The position numbers and the translations under genes were made by a program. DNA of 62,046 bases from Caryophanales bacterium UBA1737 (lineage in GTDB: Bacteria > Bacillota_I > Bacilli_A > ML615J-28 > CAG-313). The notes beneath the pieces are model-generated. The model saw only the letters and a program-made list of their open reading frames with translations, was not told where the DNA came from and did not search any database. The DNA lies in the NCBI GenBank assembly GCA_002315915.1, contig DCIB01000006.1:1-62046 (forward strand). The letters are read 5' to 3'. Positions within the stretch are counted from its first letter, which is position 1; each line of letters begins with the position of its first letter. Positions 7,117 through 16,791 of the stretch are shown here, piece after piece.

Positions 7117-7767
7117 TTAATTAGTTTTCTTTAAATTTTCAACAGTTCCAAAGATTCTATCTCCACAATCACCTAATCCTGGACAAATGTATGCTTTATC
7201 GTTTAAGCATCTATCAAGTGCTCCGACATATAAAGGAATTTCTGGGAATGCATCATTAAATGCTTTAACACCTTCTGGAGCAGCAATTATACAAATAAAA
7301 CTAATGTTCTTTACTCCATATTTTTTTAAAGTATTAACAGCATCAATACTAGATCCTCCTGTTGCAAGCATTGGATCAAGTAAGAATACTTGTTTAGAAG
7401 ATATTTCAGGTGGAAGTTTACAATAGTATTCAACTGGCATATGAGTTACTTCATCTCTATACATTCCTAAGTGACCAACTCTTGCAGTTGGAATCATTTC
7501 AAGCATTCCATCAACCATTCCAAGTCCTGCTCTTAAAATAGGAACAAAACATACATTTGATCCGTCTATAAGAGGTTGAAAAGTTTTCTCAATAGGTGTT
7601 TCTATTTCAACATCTATTGTAGGTAAGTTTTTAAATGCTTCATAGCCTTCTAAAACAGCTATTTCTTTAACAAGCTGTCTGAAATCAATTGTTTTAGTAT
7701 TCTTATCTCTTAATATAGTTATTTTATGTTTTAATAATGGGTGATTTAAATAGTGAATATTGTTCAT
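7117..7767 (-). CDS. upp: Uracil phosphoribosyltransferase
   Basis: A 216-residue cytosolic enzyme that salvages uracil: uracil plus PRPP gives UMP and pyrophosphate. The PRPP loop is LDPMLATGGSS, followed near the C-terminus by the uracil-binding YICPGLGDCGDR block. Length and N-terminus (LNHPLLKHKITILRDKNT) are typical of the family. AGGAG lies just before ATG 7767. It is the last gene of an operon with the PHP phosphoesterase 13 bases upstream, and it ends at a clear hairpin. Together with deoB it shows nucleobase and nucleoside salvage. Confidence 0.97.
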   Translation of the reverse strand: MNNIHYLNHPLLKHKITILRDKNTKTIDFRQLVKEIAVLEGYEAFKNLPTIDVEIETPIEKTFQPLIDGSNVCFVPILRAGLGMVDGMLEMIPTARVGHLGMYRDEVTHMPVEYYCKLPPEISSKQVFLLDPMLATGGSSIDAVNTLKKYGVKNISFICIIAAPEGVKAFNDAFPEIPLYVGALDRCLNDKAYICPGLGDCGDRIFGTVENLKKTN

Positions 7768-7780
7768 AACTTCTCCTTTT

Positions 7781-8605
7781 TTAATGATTCATTGAAAAAT
7801 CATTTTCTAATTTTATACCTAATTCATTACATAAATTAATTGCTTCTTTTGTTGATTCATCATCAAATTGAGTAGGATTATGTGAATCATCATTTAATAT
7901 AAATTTAGCATCTTTGTAGGTTGATGCTATTTTAAAAAAATTATAATTTGGATATGCATATCTATGAATGATAGATCCATCTTCTTTTGTTTCTATAGTA
8001 TAACGTTTTTTGTGTTCACAGTTTCTTATACCATTTGCGTTAATCTCAATTAGAACATTATTTCTAATACATGCTTCAATAATTTTTTTTGATGCTTCAA
8101 CGCAATCAATATCAAAAAATGGATAGCCCATCATAAAAATATCCGGGTGTGCAAGTATTTTAAAATAACCAGTATCAAGGCCTGCAATTGTATCACATAC
8201 AAATGCATTAAGTCTTAAATCATCCATTTGCTGATATGTAGAAATATAATCATTTTGATAATGATAATAATGTTGTCCTAAAATCATGTAATCGAGTTCA
8301 GAATACATTGCTGCATAATTAGGCATCATTTCTTCGAAATATTCTATTTCAACACCTTTATATAATTTAATTTTATCTTTATATTTTTCTATTAATCTAT
8401 TACATTCTGGTAAGTATATATTATAGAATTCAGCCTCATTCATTCTTAAAGAATATAATTCATCTTTTAATTTACCAGTTAATGGTCCGTGATCAGAAAA
8501 CCCAAGCGATGTATAACCTTTTTCGATAGCTGATACTACATAGTCTTCTAATGTTCCATGGGCATGTTTACATAAAACATTATGAGAATGGAAATTAGTT
8601 TTCAT
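7781..8605 (-). CDS. PHP-domain phosphoesterase, HisJ/histidinol-phosphatase-like
   Basis: A 274-residue PHP-family metal-dependent phosphoesterase. Visible metal ligands are His-x-His in FHSHNVLCKHAHG, the FSDHGPL block with Asp-His, a Glu in YKGVEIEYFE, the QHYYHY block, LAHPDIF, and the C-terminal NDDSHNPTQF. Length and block order match the Bacillus-type histidinol phosphatase HisJ, which makes histidinol from histidinol phosphate. No other his gene is in the window, and reduced gut lineages often keep HisJ-like proteins without the pathway, so the substrate is open. It overlaps the upstream fic-like gene by 11 bases and precedes upp by 13. Confidence 0.82.
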   Translation of the reverse strand: MKTNFHSHNVLCKHAHGTLEDYVVSAIEKGYTSLGFSDHGPLTGKLKDELYSLRMNEAEFYNIYLPECNRLIEKYKDKIKLYKGVEIEYFEEMMPNYAAMYSELDYMILGQHYYHYQNDYISTYQQMDDLRLNAFVCDTIAGLDTGYFKILAHPDIFMMGYPFFDIDCVEASKKIIEACIRNNVLIEINANGIRNCEHKKRYTIETKEDGSIIHRYAYPNYNFFKIASTYKDAKFILNDDSHNPTQFDDESTKEAINLCNELGIKLENDFSMNH

Positions 8606-9641
8606 CTTTTATATTTACCCCCATAAAATATAATGGATCTTTTGAATCAACAATACGTTGCCACTTAGCGCTTCTTCCAGTGCTAAGTGGAATAATAAAG
8701 TTTTTATCTCGTAAAGATATTAAACATCTTGTAACAGTAGTTGATGAAATATTAGGGAATTTATTCATAATATCTTCTTTACTGAATATTACGTTTGCTT
8801 CTTCCATGATAAATTTTTCTAATACATCTGTTTTATTTGCATGTTTTAAATATTCTTCACTTTTAATAAGTTTATCTAAATTATCATATTCACTTATTAA
8901 ATAATCAATAAAGTATTCATATAATCTATTGAAATAGATATTTCCTTCATCATAATTAACTGATCCGTCTTGGATTAATTCCATAATCTCATTTTTATTA
9001 TCAAGTAAATATTTAAATATACTTTTAAATTTAATTATGGATATATCACATAAGCCAAATAAATAATATAACAATGTTACACTAGCTATATAAGATTCAC
9101 TATCTAATGGATGTAAATTGATAAATTCCATAAAAGTAACCACTGATGTACATAGTTTTTCTTGCGTATCATTTTTAAATACTTCATTGAGTTCATCAAA
9201 TAAGATATTTACATAATATCTAATACTATTATGTTCGTTTTGTAATTTAAAATCAGATGTAGAGTATTTAAGTTTATCATTAGATAGTATTTTAACCATA
9301 TCAAGTAAATCAATGGAATTAATTAAACTTTTATTAGTAATAGACATTTCATATATTGATTCTAATAATTCTTTTATTGATTTTACTTGTTCTTCTTTTT
9401 TAGTTCTTGGATTAGAATCTTTTTCAAGAAGAAGTCTTATACGATCTTTTGATACATCGATATTAGAATAATTAATTATTGTGTTAGCATTATCTAAGAT
9501 ACTTTCTTTTTTTAATCGTAATATTGAACTTGTATCTAATGAATCATAATAATCTTTTTTACCAATATATTGATTAAGTTTTAATAATTTAAGAAGTATT
9601 TTAGATGGTATTGCATAACCGCTTAATTTATTAATATACAT
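8595..9641 (-). CDS. Degenerate Fic-fold protein with C-terminal winged helix
   Basis: A 348-residue protein with no assignment at a glance. The architecture resembles Fic AMP-transferases: a helical N-terminus, a core where the usual HPFxDGNGR motif sits as INLHPLDSESYIAS (His177), a following helix pair, then a C-terminal winged helix (about 275-330, with PNISSTTVTRCLISLRDKNF and TGRSAKWQR) of the kind common in Fic proteins. The His-Pro is kept but Asp-Gly-Asn-Gly-Arg is lost, so AMP transfer is unlikely. I infer a regulatory pseudoenzyme that may bind DNA. First gene of an operon with the PHP and upp genes, with its own promoter. A novel helical regulator is the alternative. Confidence 0.5.
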   Translation of the reverse strand: MYINKLSGYAIPSKILLKLLKLNQYIGKKDYYDSLDTSSILRLKKESILDNANTIINYSNIDVSKDRIRLLLEKDSNPRTKKEEQVKSIKELLESIYEMSITNKSLINSIDLLDMVKILSNDKLKYSTSDFKLQNEHNSIRYYVNILFDELNEVFKNDTQEKLCTSVVTFMEFINLHPLDSESYIASVTLLYYLFGLCDISIIKFKSIFKYLLDNKNEIMELIQDGSVNYDEGNIYFNRLYEYFIDYLISEYDNLDKLIKSEEYLKHANKTDVLEKFIMEEANVIFSKEDIMNKFPNISSTTVTRCLISLRDKNFIIPLSTGRSAKWQRIVDSKDPLYFMGVNIKDEN

Positions 9642-9664
9642 ATTTTTTTACCTTCATTTGCTAT

Positions 9665-9673
9665 ATTATATCA
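9665..9673 (-). promoter_or_regulatory. Extended -10 promoter of the fic-like/PHP/upp operon
   Basis: The minus strand reads TGATATAAT, a TGn extended -10 box, 24 bases before ATG 9641 and just after the miaA terminator. No good -35 box is present. Confidence 0.5.
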
Positions 9674-9692
9674 CAAGTTATAATAAAATTAA

Positions 9693-9724
9693 AATATTGA
9701 GATAGCTTAAGCTATCTCAATATT
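9693..9724 (-). terminator. Intrinsic terminator of miaA
   Basis: A perfect 32-bp palindrome centred at 9708/9709 with a GATAGC/GCTATC core, followed on the minus strand by TTAATTTTATT. Its 5' arm includes two bases of the miaA stop codon (9725-9723). Confidence 0.85.
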
Positions 9725-10616
9725 ATTTTAAAAAGTCATCAACGATTTGTTTTACATAATTAATAGTGTTATCAAAATGGAATCTATCTATTAATATTTC
9801 TTTAACATATGGTTTATGTCTAAACCAAGTAATTTGACGTTTTGCATAATGTCTAGTTGCTTTTTTAATGTCTTCTATTGCATCATTTAATGTAGTTTTG
9901 TTTTCAATAAAAGGTATTAGTTGTTTATAACCAATAGCTTCTATAGAAGTCTTAGAGAATAATTTATTATTATATAATGTTTTAACTTCTTCTACTAAGC
10001 CATCTTTTACCATTTGATCAACTCTATTATTAATTGATTCATATAAGACAGATCTTTCATCATTTAAGAATATTACTAACGGATCATATAGTAATGTATC
10101 TTTACCTTTTTTTAAAATATCAATACCAGAATCAATATTTATCAATGCATTAATAAGTCTTCTTCTATTATTAATGGATTGATTAGGTATAGAGTTTGTT
10201 TTCTCTTTTAATAGATTATATAATTCTTCGTTAGTAAAAGATTCATAAATTGATTCATTTATAGTATTTCTTGTAGAAAAATTATAATCTGTAAGAACAC
10301 TATCTATATATAAACCTGTTCCACCTACTAAAATAGGTGTTTTTTTATTTTTGATAAATTCATCTATTTTATTCCTAACTTCTTTTTGATAATCACATAC
10401 ACTGTATGTAGATATCGACGGAATAGAAGATATTAAATGATGCTTTATGGTTTTTAATTCTTCAATAGATGGTTTAGCAGTGCCTATATCTAAACCTTGA
10501 TATATTTGATAAGCATCGCTACTAATAATTTCTGTATTTAAATATTTCGCAAGAGCAATTCCAAGTTTTGTCTTTCCTGTAGAGGTTGGACCACAAATAA
10601 CAATAATTTTATCCAT
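9723..10616 (-). CDS. miaA: tRNA dimethylallyltransferase
   Basis: A 297-residue enzyme that transfers a dimethylallyl group to N6 of A37 in tRNAs reading UNN codons. The P-loop GPTSTGKT (residues 8-15) is near the N-terminus, followed by SSDAYQIYQGLDIGTAKPS, the LVGGTGLY block, and the C-terminal IGYKQLIPF, RHYAKRQITWFRHK signatures. Length is normal. Its ATG overlaps the mutL stop (TAATG), and mutS-mutL-miaA is a common bacterial arrangement. It is the last gene of that operon, ending at a strong palindromic terminator that starts inside its stop codon. Confidence 0.96.
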   Translation of the reverse strand: MDKIIVICGPTSTGKTKLGIALAKYLNTEIISSDAYQIYQGLDIGTAKPSIEELKTIKHHLISSIPSISTYSVCDYQKEVRNKIDEFIKNKKTPILVGGTGLYIDSVLTDYNFSTRNTINESIYESFTNEELYNLLKEKTNSIPNQSINNRRRLINALINIDSGIDILKKGKDTLLYDPLVIFLNDERSVLYESINNRVDQMVKDGLVEEVKTLYNNKLFSKTSIEAIGYKQLIPFIENKTTLNDAIEDIKKATRHYAKRQITWFRHKPYVKEILIDRFHFDNTINYVKQIVDDFLK

Positions 10617-12475
10617 TAGATTACTCTCTTAAACATTTTTTCAATTTCATATTTAGTAATAGATACAAATACTGGTCTGCCATGAGGACAAGTATATGGC
10701 ATATTACATTTTTTTAATAAATCTATTAATGATGAAACTTCTTCTTTAGTAACTCTCATGTAGGCTTTAATACTTTTCTTACAAGCTAAACTTCTTGCAA
10801 GACTTTCATACATTATCCTTTTATTAACTTTACGATTATTGATAATGTGATTAACTATATCAGAAATATATTCTATTTCTAAGCCTTGAGGTATCCATAT
10901 AGGAATTTGTCTTACAACAAATGAAGTATCTCCGAAAGGTTCCATTATAATACCTTGTTTTAAAATATCTTCAATATATAGATTGATTAATTCACAATCA
11001 CTCCTATTAAATTCGATATTGAATGGGATTAATAATTCATAACATTCATGATGATCTTTATCTAATTCTTCACATATTCTTTCGTAATTAACTCGTTCTG
11101 CTGCTGCATGTTGATCTAATAAATATAAATTATTATTATCTTCAAATAAAAGATATGTTTCATTAAATTGGCCAATATAGTTTAAATTATCAAATGAAAA
11201 CTCATTACTATTAAACAATTGTTCTTCTTTTATTTCAGTATCATCAAAATATAAATTATCAGAATTATTTAAGCTATTGAAAGAATTAACTTCTTCTAAA
11301 TAATTATTTATAATTGATAAATCTTCAAAATCATTATTAATTTTTAATACATCTTCTTTGCAAGATAAATTTGCTTCTTTGTAAGTATTCCATATATCAT
11401 CTAATGATGCTTCATCATTTAATAATTTATATTCTTCTTTTAAAACATTATTATTAGATGATAAATCACTTTGTGAAGCAGTATAAATTAACGGTTTTTC
11501 ATATAATACTTTTTTAATGGTAGATGTGATAAATGATCTTAAATTATCTTCATCAGTAAATTTTATTTCCATTTTAGATGGATGAATATTTACATCAACC
11601 ATTTCACTATCACATTCTATTTTTAATACACATAATGGATATTTACCTATAGGAATAATAGATTCATATGCGTCAGTTATAGCATATTGTAAATTAATAT
11701 TTCTAATAATTCGGTTATTACAAAATATACTTATACCATTTTTATTAGATCTAAAAACGTTATTATTAGATGTATAACCACTTATTTTATAGTTATTCAT
11801 TATTCCATTAAACTCATACATATGAGTAGCTGAAGTTGTTCCAAAACAATCATTTAATAAATTGCCTTTAAAACCATCTCCAGTTGATTTAAATATAATT
11901 TTAGAATCATTAGTTAATGTAAAACTTACATATTCATTTGCTAGAGAAAATCTTGTTATTAAAGATATGATTAAAGATAATTCATTTTGTTCACTAGTTA
12001 AATGTTTGAGACGAGCTGGTGTATTATAAAATAAATTTTCAACTTCTACTTTTGTACCATTAATATATGAACATAATCCTGAATTAATAACTTTACCACC
12101 ATGTACTTCAATAAATGATGCTGCATCTTCATCAATTGTTTTAGATGTAATCTTAAACATTGATACTTGCGATATAGAAGGCAGTGCTTCTCCTCTAAAG
12201 CCTAATGTATTAATAGAAAATAAATCTTCTTTAGAAATAATTTTTGATGTTGAATGAGGTTTTAATGCAGTAGGCAATTCACTTGATGGAATACCTTTAC
12301 CATTATCAGATACAGTAATCTTTTTTAATCCACTTGATATTAAATCTACTTTAATTTGATTAGCATCTGCGTCTATAGCATTTTCTACAAGCTCTTTAAC
12401 AACAGATAATGGTCTTTCTACTACTTCACCTGCTGATATTAAGTTAATTAATTCTGTACTTAATTCTTTAATCAT
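10616..12475 (-). CDS. mutL: DNA mismatch repair protein MutL, endonuclease type
   Basis: A 619-residue mismatch-repair ATPase and nicking endonuclease that links MutS to strand removal. The N-terminal GHKL ATPase has VVKELVENAIDADA, DNGKGI and TLGFRGEALPS. An acidic, poorly conserved linker spans about 330-440. The C-terminal domain carries the endonuclease motif DQHAx2Ex4E (DQHAAAERVNYE), the ACKKSIKA block and CPHGRP, the signature of MutL in bacteria without MutH. It overlaps mutS by 8 bases and miaA by 1, so the three are translationally coupled. GGAGAC precedes ATG 12475. Confidence 0.97.
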   Translation of the reverse strand: MIKELSTELINLISAGEVVERPLSVVKELVENAIDADANQIKVDLISSGLKKITVSDNGKGIPSSELPTALKPHSTSKIISKEDLFSINTLGFRGEALPSISQVSMFKITSKTIDEDAASFIEVHGGKVINSGLCSYINGTKVEVENLFYNTPARLKHLTSEQNELSLIISLITRFSLANEYVSFTLTNDSKIIFKSTGDGFKGNLLNDCFGTTSATHMYEFNGIMNNYKISGYTSNNNVFRSNKNGISIFCNNRIIRNINLQYAITDAYESIIPIGKYPLCVLKIECDSEMVDVNIHPSKMEIKFTDEDNLRSFITSTIKKVLYEKPLIYTASQSDLSSNNNVLKEEYKLLNDEASLDDIWNTYKEANLSCKEDVLKINNDFEDLSIINNYLEEVNSFNSLNNSDNLYFDDTEIKEEQLFNSNEFSFDNLNYIGQFNETYLLFEDNNNLYLLDQHAAAERVNYERICEELDKDHHECYELLIPFNIEFNRSDCELINLYIEDILKQGIIMEPFGDTSFVVRQIPIWIPQGLEIEYISDIVNHIINNRKVNKRIMYESLARSLACKKSIKAYMRVTKEEVSSLIDLLKKCNMPYTCPHGRPVFVSITKYEIEKMFKRVI

Positions 12476-15050
12476 TATTTAAAGTCTCCTTTAATGAATT
12501 AAGTAGTAATAATGCATCAACTGGTTTTAAATCTTCTATTGATGATTCTTTTATTTTATTAATAACTTTTACTTCAGATGGTTTTAAATTATTAATAATT
12601 TTTGGTGCGATGTAATTATCTGGTGAAAGTAAATCTTTATCATAATTTTTATTCAAAGTAATTTTATCTAAAATATCTTTTGCACGAATAGTTACTTCTT
12701 GTGGTATATGAGCAAGACTTGCAACATTGATTCCGTATGATTTATCAGCTGCACCATTAATTACTTTATGTAAAAAAATTACTTCTTCATCTAAATTATT
12801 TTGTATTACTTTTGCATCTACATGTACATTTTTTAAGAATGTTAAAGATTCTTCAAGAGTTGTTAATTCATGATAATGAGTAGAAAATAGTGTTTTGGCT
12901 CCAATTTTATTATGAATAAATTCGATAATTGATTGAGCTAATGCAAGTCCATCATAAGTTGCTGTACCACGTCCTACTTCATCAAAGATTATTAAACTTC
13001 GATCAGTAGCAAGAGTTAACGCTCTATTTACTTCTTTCATTTCTGTCATGAAAGTAGATTCGCCCATGTTTAAATTATCGCTAGAACCAATTCTTGTAAA
13101 TATTTGATCAAATATAGGAAGGGTTGCTTTATCACATGGTACAAATGATCCCATTTGTGCCATGATAATTATTAAAGCATTTTGTCTCATAAAAGTAGAT
13201 TTACCACTCATGTTAGGACCAGTTATAAGTAATACTTTTTCGGTATTGCCCATTATTAAATCATTAGGTATAAATTCATTTATATTATTTTGTTCAACAA
13301 CTGCATGTCTTCCGTTGGAAATATATAATTCATCATATGAAGAAAAATTAGGTCTTACATAATTAAAGTTTTTTGCACATACAGCAAAAGATAATAACAT
13401 ATCAAGTTGAGCAATATTACTTGCCAAAGTTTGTAAAGATTTAGTATTCTTTGAACATTCTTCTCTTAATTCTTTGAATAATTTTATTTCAAGAGCTAAT
13501 GCTTCATCAGCGCTTCTTAAAATTAATGTTTCTCTTTCTTTTAATTCAGATGTAATAAAACGTTCAGATGATGTAGTAGTTTGTTTTCTTATATAACCAT
13601 ATTCATCTTTTACATATGGCAGCATAGAATTAGTTATTTCAATGAAATATCCAAATACTCTATTGTATCCTACTTTTAAGTTCTTAATTCCTGTTCTTTC
13701 TTTTTCTTTAGCTTCTAGTGATAGTAAGAAGTCTTTATTTGTAGATTCGATATCTCTTATTTGATCTAATTCTTTACAAAAACCTCTTTTAATAACATTA
13801 CCATCTTTTAATAAGAAAGGTGCATCATCATTGATAGAATCAATCAATAATTTATTCAAGGTATCAAATGATTCTATTTGGCTATTAATTTTAATTAAAG
13901 ATTCTTTATTAGAACTATTTAGAATAGATTTAATACTAGGTATAACACTTAAAGATTTTCTTAATTGAATTAAATCACGTGGTGATAATGTACCAAAAGA
14001 TACTCTTGCGGTAATTCTTTCTAAGTCATATACTTCTTGTAATAATTTAGATAATTCATTCGATACATTTTGATTAGCTATTAAATCTTGTACAATATTT
14101 AAACGTTCATTTATTTGATTTAATTTTATTAAAGGAAATAAAATAGATTTCTTTAAATATCTAGATCCCATGGCTGTTTTACATTTATCTAGAACTGAAA
14201 ACAAATTATTAGAAAAACGTTCTCCGTTAATTGATTCTACTAATTCTAATGATTTTACTGCTTGAGAGTCTATAGATAAATAATCATTCATTGAATAATG
14301 TATGAATGGTTTTAAATGTAATAGAACTCTTTTTTGAGTTCTTATAACATAACTAATTAATCTTTTACAAGAAATAATTTCATCATCTTTAAGATTATCA
14401 AATAAATAATTTAAATAATCATCTGTTTTAGTATTAGATTCTACTGATAATAAAATGTTATAATTATCTTTTAAAATATTAGTAATTGCTGAAGATGTTT
14501 GCGGTGATATAACAAGTTCTTTTATATTTAATTTTAATATTTCACTTAATATAATTTGAATGTTATTTGGTATTAATACTGAATATGAGTCACCTGTAGA
14601 TAGGTCAATATAGGCTAAATTGTAATTATTATTTGCTTTTTCTAAAACACCTAAATAATTATTTTCTTTTTCGGATAAATATAAGTTATCAATATTAGTT
14701 CCAGGTGTTATTACTTGAGTAACAATTCTTTTGAATAATTTAGGATTATTCTCATCTGGTGCTTGTTCACATATTGCCACTTTATATCCTTTTTCTGTAA
14801 GCTTTTCAATATATTGTTCTACTGCATGAAAAGGAACTCCTGCCATTGGAACTTTGTCAATATTAGTTCCTCCATCTTTAGAAGTTAGAGTTATTTCTAA
14901 TTCTTTAGATCCTACTATTGCGTCATTAAAGAATAATTCATAAAAATCTCCTACTCTAAAAAATAAGAAAGCATCATTATAGCTTTCTTTTATTTCTAAG
15001 TATTGTTGAAATAAAGGAGTATATAATTTTTTATCAATTGTTGTACTCAT
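12468..15050 (-). CDS. mutS: DNA mismatch repair protein MutS
   Basis: An 860-residue mismatch sensor, close to the usual length. The N-terminal mismatch-binding domain contains the Phe-x-Glu motif in VGDFYELF. Connector, lever and clamp domains follow. The ATPase has Walker A GPNMSGKST, Walker B LIIFDEVGRGTA and STHYHEL. The chosen start is ATG 15050, which has AAGGTG correctly spaced; the frame stays open to a GTG at 15059, but that GTG is part of the ribosome binding site. It is first in mutS-mutL-miaA, and its stop overlaps the mutL start. Confidence 0.97.
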   Translation of the reverse strand: MSTTIDKKLYTPLFQQYLEIKESYNDAFLFFRVGDFYELFFNDAIVGSKELEITLTSKDGGTNIDKVPMAGVPFHAVEQYIEKLTEKGYKVAICEQAPDENNPKLFKRIVTQVITPGTNIDNLYLSEKENNYLGVLEKANNNYNLAYIDLSTGDSYSVLIPNNIQIILSEILKLNIKELVISPQTSSAITNILKDNYNILLSVESNTKTDDYLNYLFDNLKDDEIISCKRLISYVIRTQKRVLLHLKPFIHYSMNDYLSIDSQAVKSLELVESINGERFSNNLFSVLDKCKTAMGSRYLKKSILFPLIKLNQINERLNIVQDLIANQNVSNELSKLLQEVYDLERITARVSFGTLSPRDLIQLRKSLSVIPSIKSILNSSNKESLIKINSQIESFDTLNKLLIDSINDDAPFLLKDGNVIKRGFCKELDQIRDIESTNKDFLLSLEAKEKERTGIKNLKVGYNRVFGYFIEITNSMLPYVKDEYGYIRKQTTTSSERFITSELKERETLILRSADEALALEIKLFKELREECSKNTKSLQTLASNIAQLDMLLSFAVCAKNFNYVRPNFSSYDELYISNGRHAVVEQNNINEFIPNDLIMGNTEKVLLITGPNMSGKSTFMRQNALIIIMAQMGSFVPCDKATLPIFDQIFTRIGSSDNLNMGESTFMTEMKEVNRALTLATDRSLIIFDEVGRGTATYDGLALAQSIIEFIHNKIGAKTLFSTHYHELTTLEESLTFLKNVHVDAKVIQNNLDEEVIFLHKVINGAADKSYGINVASLAHIPQEVTIRAKDILDKITLNKNYDKDLLSPDNYIAPKIINNLKPSEVKVINKIKESSIEDLKPVDALLLLNSLKETLNND

Positions 15051-15081
15051 ATTAATCACCTTTTTATATTACTTGTTATTT

Positions 15082-15090
15082 ATTTTATCA
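15082..15090 (-). promoter_or_regulatory. Probable promoter of mutS-mutL-miaA
   Basis: The minus strand reads TGATAAAAT, an extended -10-like box, 32 bases before ATG 15050 and after the obgE terminator. No clear -35 box is seen. Confidence 0.35.
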
Positions 15091-15115
15091 TAAAGAATAG
15101 ATATTTAATATAAAA

Positions 15116-15144
15116 ATAGATAGAAGTTAACAACTTCTATCTAT
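15116..15144 (-). terminator. Intrinsic terminator of obgE
   Basis: ATAGATAGAAGTT (15116-15128) pairs exactly with 15132-15144 around three bases. On the minus strand the stem is followed by TTTTTATATT. It lies 11 bases after the obgE stop. Confidence 0.85.
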
Positions 15145-15155
15145 AAATTTCTATT

Positions 15156-16427
15156 TTAGATAAGTTCAAAATTATAACCTAGTATAACTATTGTTTCGCC
15201 TTCTTGAGCGCCTAATTCTCTTAACTTATCATCTACCCCTAAGTCACGAAGTGATTTAGCAAATTGTTTAATAGATGTTTCGTTTGTGAAATCAGTTCTA
15301 TTAAATAAGTATTCAATAGTTTTTCCTTCTACATGGAAGAATCCATCTTCATCTGTTGTAATATTAAATTCTGGACCTTTTTTAATAAATGTATATTCAA
15401 CTACTTCTTCTTGAATAGTTTCTTCTTTTTGTTGTGCTTTTATTTCATCTAATTTATCTGCAATTTTGTATAATAATTCATTTAAATTATTCTTTGTAAA
15501 AGCACTTATTTGAATAACATCTAAAGATGTCTCTTTAATAAAGCTTTCTAAATTTTTATTTGCGCCAGGTAAATCCATTTTATTGGCAACAACTATTTCA
15601 GGACGTTTTTCTAAATCTTCTTTAAAAGATATAAGCTCATTACGTATTGCGTAATAATCTTCCACAGGATCTCTTCCTTCAACGCTTGCCATATCAATAA
15701 TATGAACTAATACTTTTGTTCTTTCAATATGCTTTAAAAATTCTATACCAAGTCCAGCACCTAGTGATGCTCCTTTTATTAAACCTGGCAAATCAGCCAT
15801 TATAAAACTTCTTCCATCAGGTACTCCTACTACACCTAAATTAGGTGCAAGAGTTGTGAAATGATAATCTGCGATTTTTGGTTTACATGCGGATACTACA
15901 CTTATAAGAGTTGATTTACCAACTGAAGGAAATCCAATAAGTCCTACATCGGCTAAAACTTTTAATTCTAGACCACATTCAAACGCTTCGCCTTTTAATC
16001 CTTTTTCAGCATATTGAGGAGTTGTATTTTTAGGAGATGCAAAAGCAGCATTTCCTTTGCCACCACGTCCGCCTTTTGCAACAATTACTTTTTGTCCACC
16101 TTTTGTTATATCGCCAATAATACGTCCAGTTTCTAAATTAGTAATAGTTGTTCCAATTGGAACTTTGACATAAACGGATTCTCCCATCTTACCACTACAA
16201 TTTTTATCTCCGCCTTTAGATCCATTAAAAGCTTCTATTTTTCTTCTGTATCTAAAATCAAGAAGTGTAGTAAGACCTTCTTCACCTATGAATACAACAT
16301 TTCCACCACGTCCACCGTGACCTCCTGTTGGTCCACCTTTTTCTATGTATTTTTCTCTTAAGAATGCAACAATACCATCTCCGCCATTTCCGGCTTTAAC
16401 AAATATTTTGACACTATCTACAAACAT
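15156..16427 (-). CDS. obgE: GTPase Obg
   Basis: A 423-residue essential GTPase that binds the 50S subunit and takes part in ribosome assembly and stress signalling. Three parts are visible: the glycine-rich Obg fold (1-158, with GGDGIVAFLREK and GGRGGRGGN-type repeats), the G domain (GFPSVGKST, DLPGLIKGA, VANKMDLPG), and a C-terminal OCT domain (about 345-423) as in Bacillus Obg. GGAG precedes ATG 16427. It follows the rplU-prp-rpmA operon, from which a hairpin at 16445-16472 separates it; the linkage with L21 and L27 genes is conserved across bacteria and fits a ribosome assembly role. Confidence 0.97.
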   Translation of the reverse strand: MFVDSVKIFVKAGNGGDGIVAFLREKYIEKGGPTGGHGGRGGNVVFIGEEGLTTLLDFRYRRKIEAFNGSKGGDKNCSGKMGESVYVKVPIGTTITNLETGRIIGDITKGGQKVIVAKGGRGGKGNAAFASPKNTTPQYAEKGLKGEAFECGLELKVLADVGLIGFPSVGKSTLISVVSACKPKIADYHFTTLAPNLGVVGVPDGRSFIMADLPGLIKGASLGAGLGIEFLKHIERTKVLVHIIDMASVEGRDPVEDYYAIRNELISFKEDLEKRPEIVVANKMDLPGANKNLESFIKETSLDVIQISAFTKNNLNELLYKIADKLDEIKAQQKEETIQEEVVEYTFIKKGPEFNITTDEDGFFHVEGKTIEYLFNRTDFTNETSIKQFAKSLRDLGVDDKLRELGAQEGETIVILGYNFELI

Positions 16428-16444
16428 AATTTTTCTCCTAAAAT

Positions 16445-16472
16445 AAAGAGCACTAAATATTTAGTGCTCTTT
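16445..16472 (-). terminator. Hairpin between rpmA and obgE
   Basis: A perfect 28-bp palindrome with core GAGCACTAAATATTTAGTGCTC; the minus strand continues with ATTTTAGG. The T-tract is weak, so it may attenuate rather than fully block readthrough into obgE, for which no separate strong promoter is visible. Confidence 0.65.
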
Positions 16473-16506
16473 AAGATAATCTAATTCTTTTTTTATTCTA
16501 TAGTTC

Positions 16507-16791
16507 TTAAGCTTCAACTGGGTAAACTGAAACATATTTCTTTCCTAAAGATTTAGTTTCAAATTTAACAACACCATCAATCATGCAGAATAAAGTATCA
16601 TCTTTACCAATTCCAACATTAGTTCCTGGATGAACTTTAGTACCTCTTTGACGATAAATAATAGAACCAGCTGTAGCAAATTGACCATCAGATAATTTAG
16701 CACCTAATCTACGACCAGCAGAGTCACGACCGTTCTTTGTTGAACTAACACCTTTTTTAGATGCAAAGAATTGCAAATTAAATCTAATCAT
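16507..16791 (-). CDS. rpmA: 50S ribosomal protein L27, with cleavable N-terminal extension
   Basis: A 94-residue L27, located near the peptidyl-transferase centre. The N-terminus MIRFNLQFFASKKG carries the short extension typical of Firmicutes, with the Prp cleavage motif LQFFASKKG (cut expected between Phe9 and Ala10), so mature L27 starts at AlaSerLysLys. The remainder (STKNGRDSAGRRLGAK, IIYRQRGTKVHPGTNVGIG) is canonical. GGAGG is supplied by the 3' end of prp, which it overlaps by 8 bases. The protease gene next door encodes the enzyme that removes the extension. Confidence 0.98.
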   Translation of the reverse strand: MIRFNLQFFASKKGVSSTKNGRDSAGRRLGAKLSDGQFATAGSIIYRQRGTKVHPGTNVGIGKDDTLFCMIDGVVKFETKSLGKKYVSVYPVEA

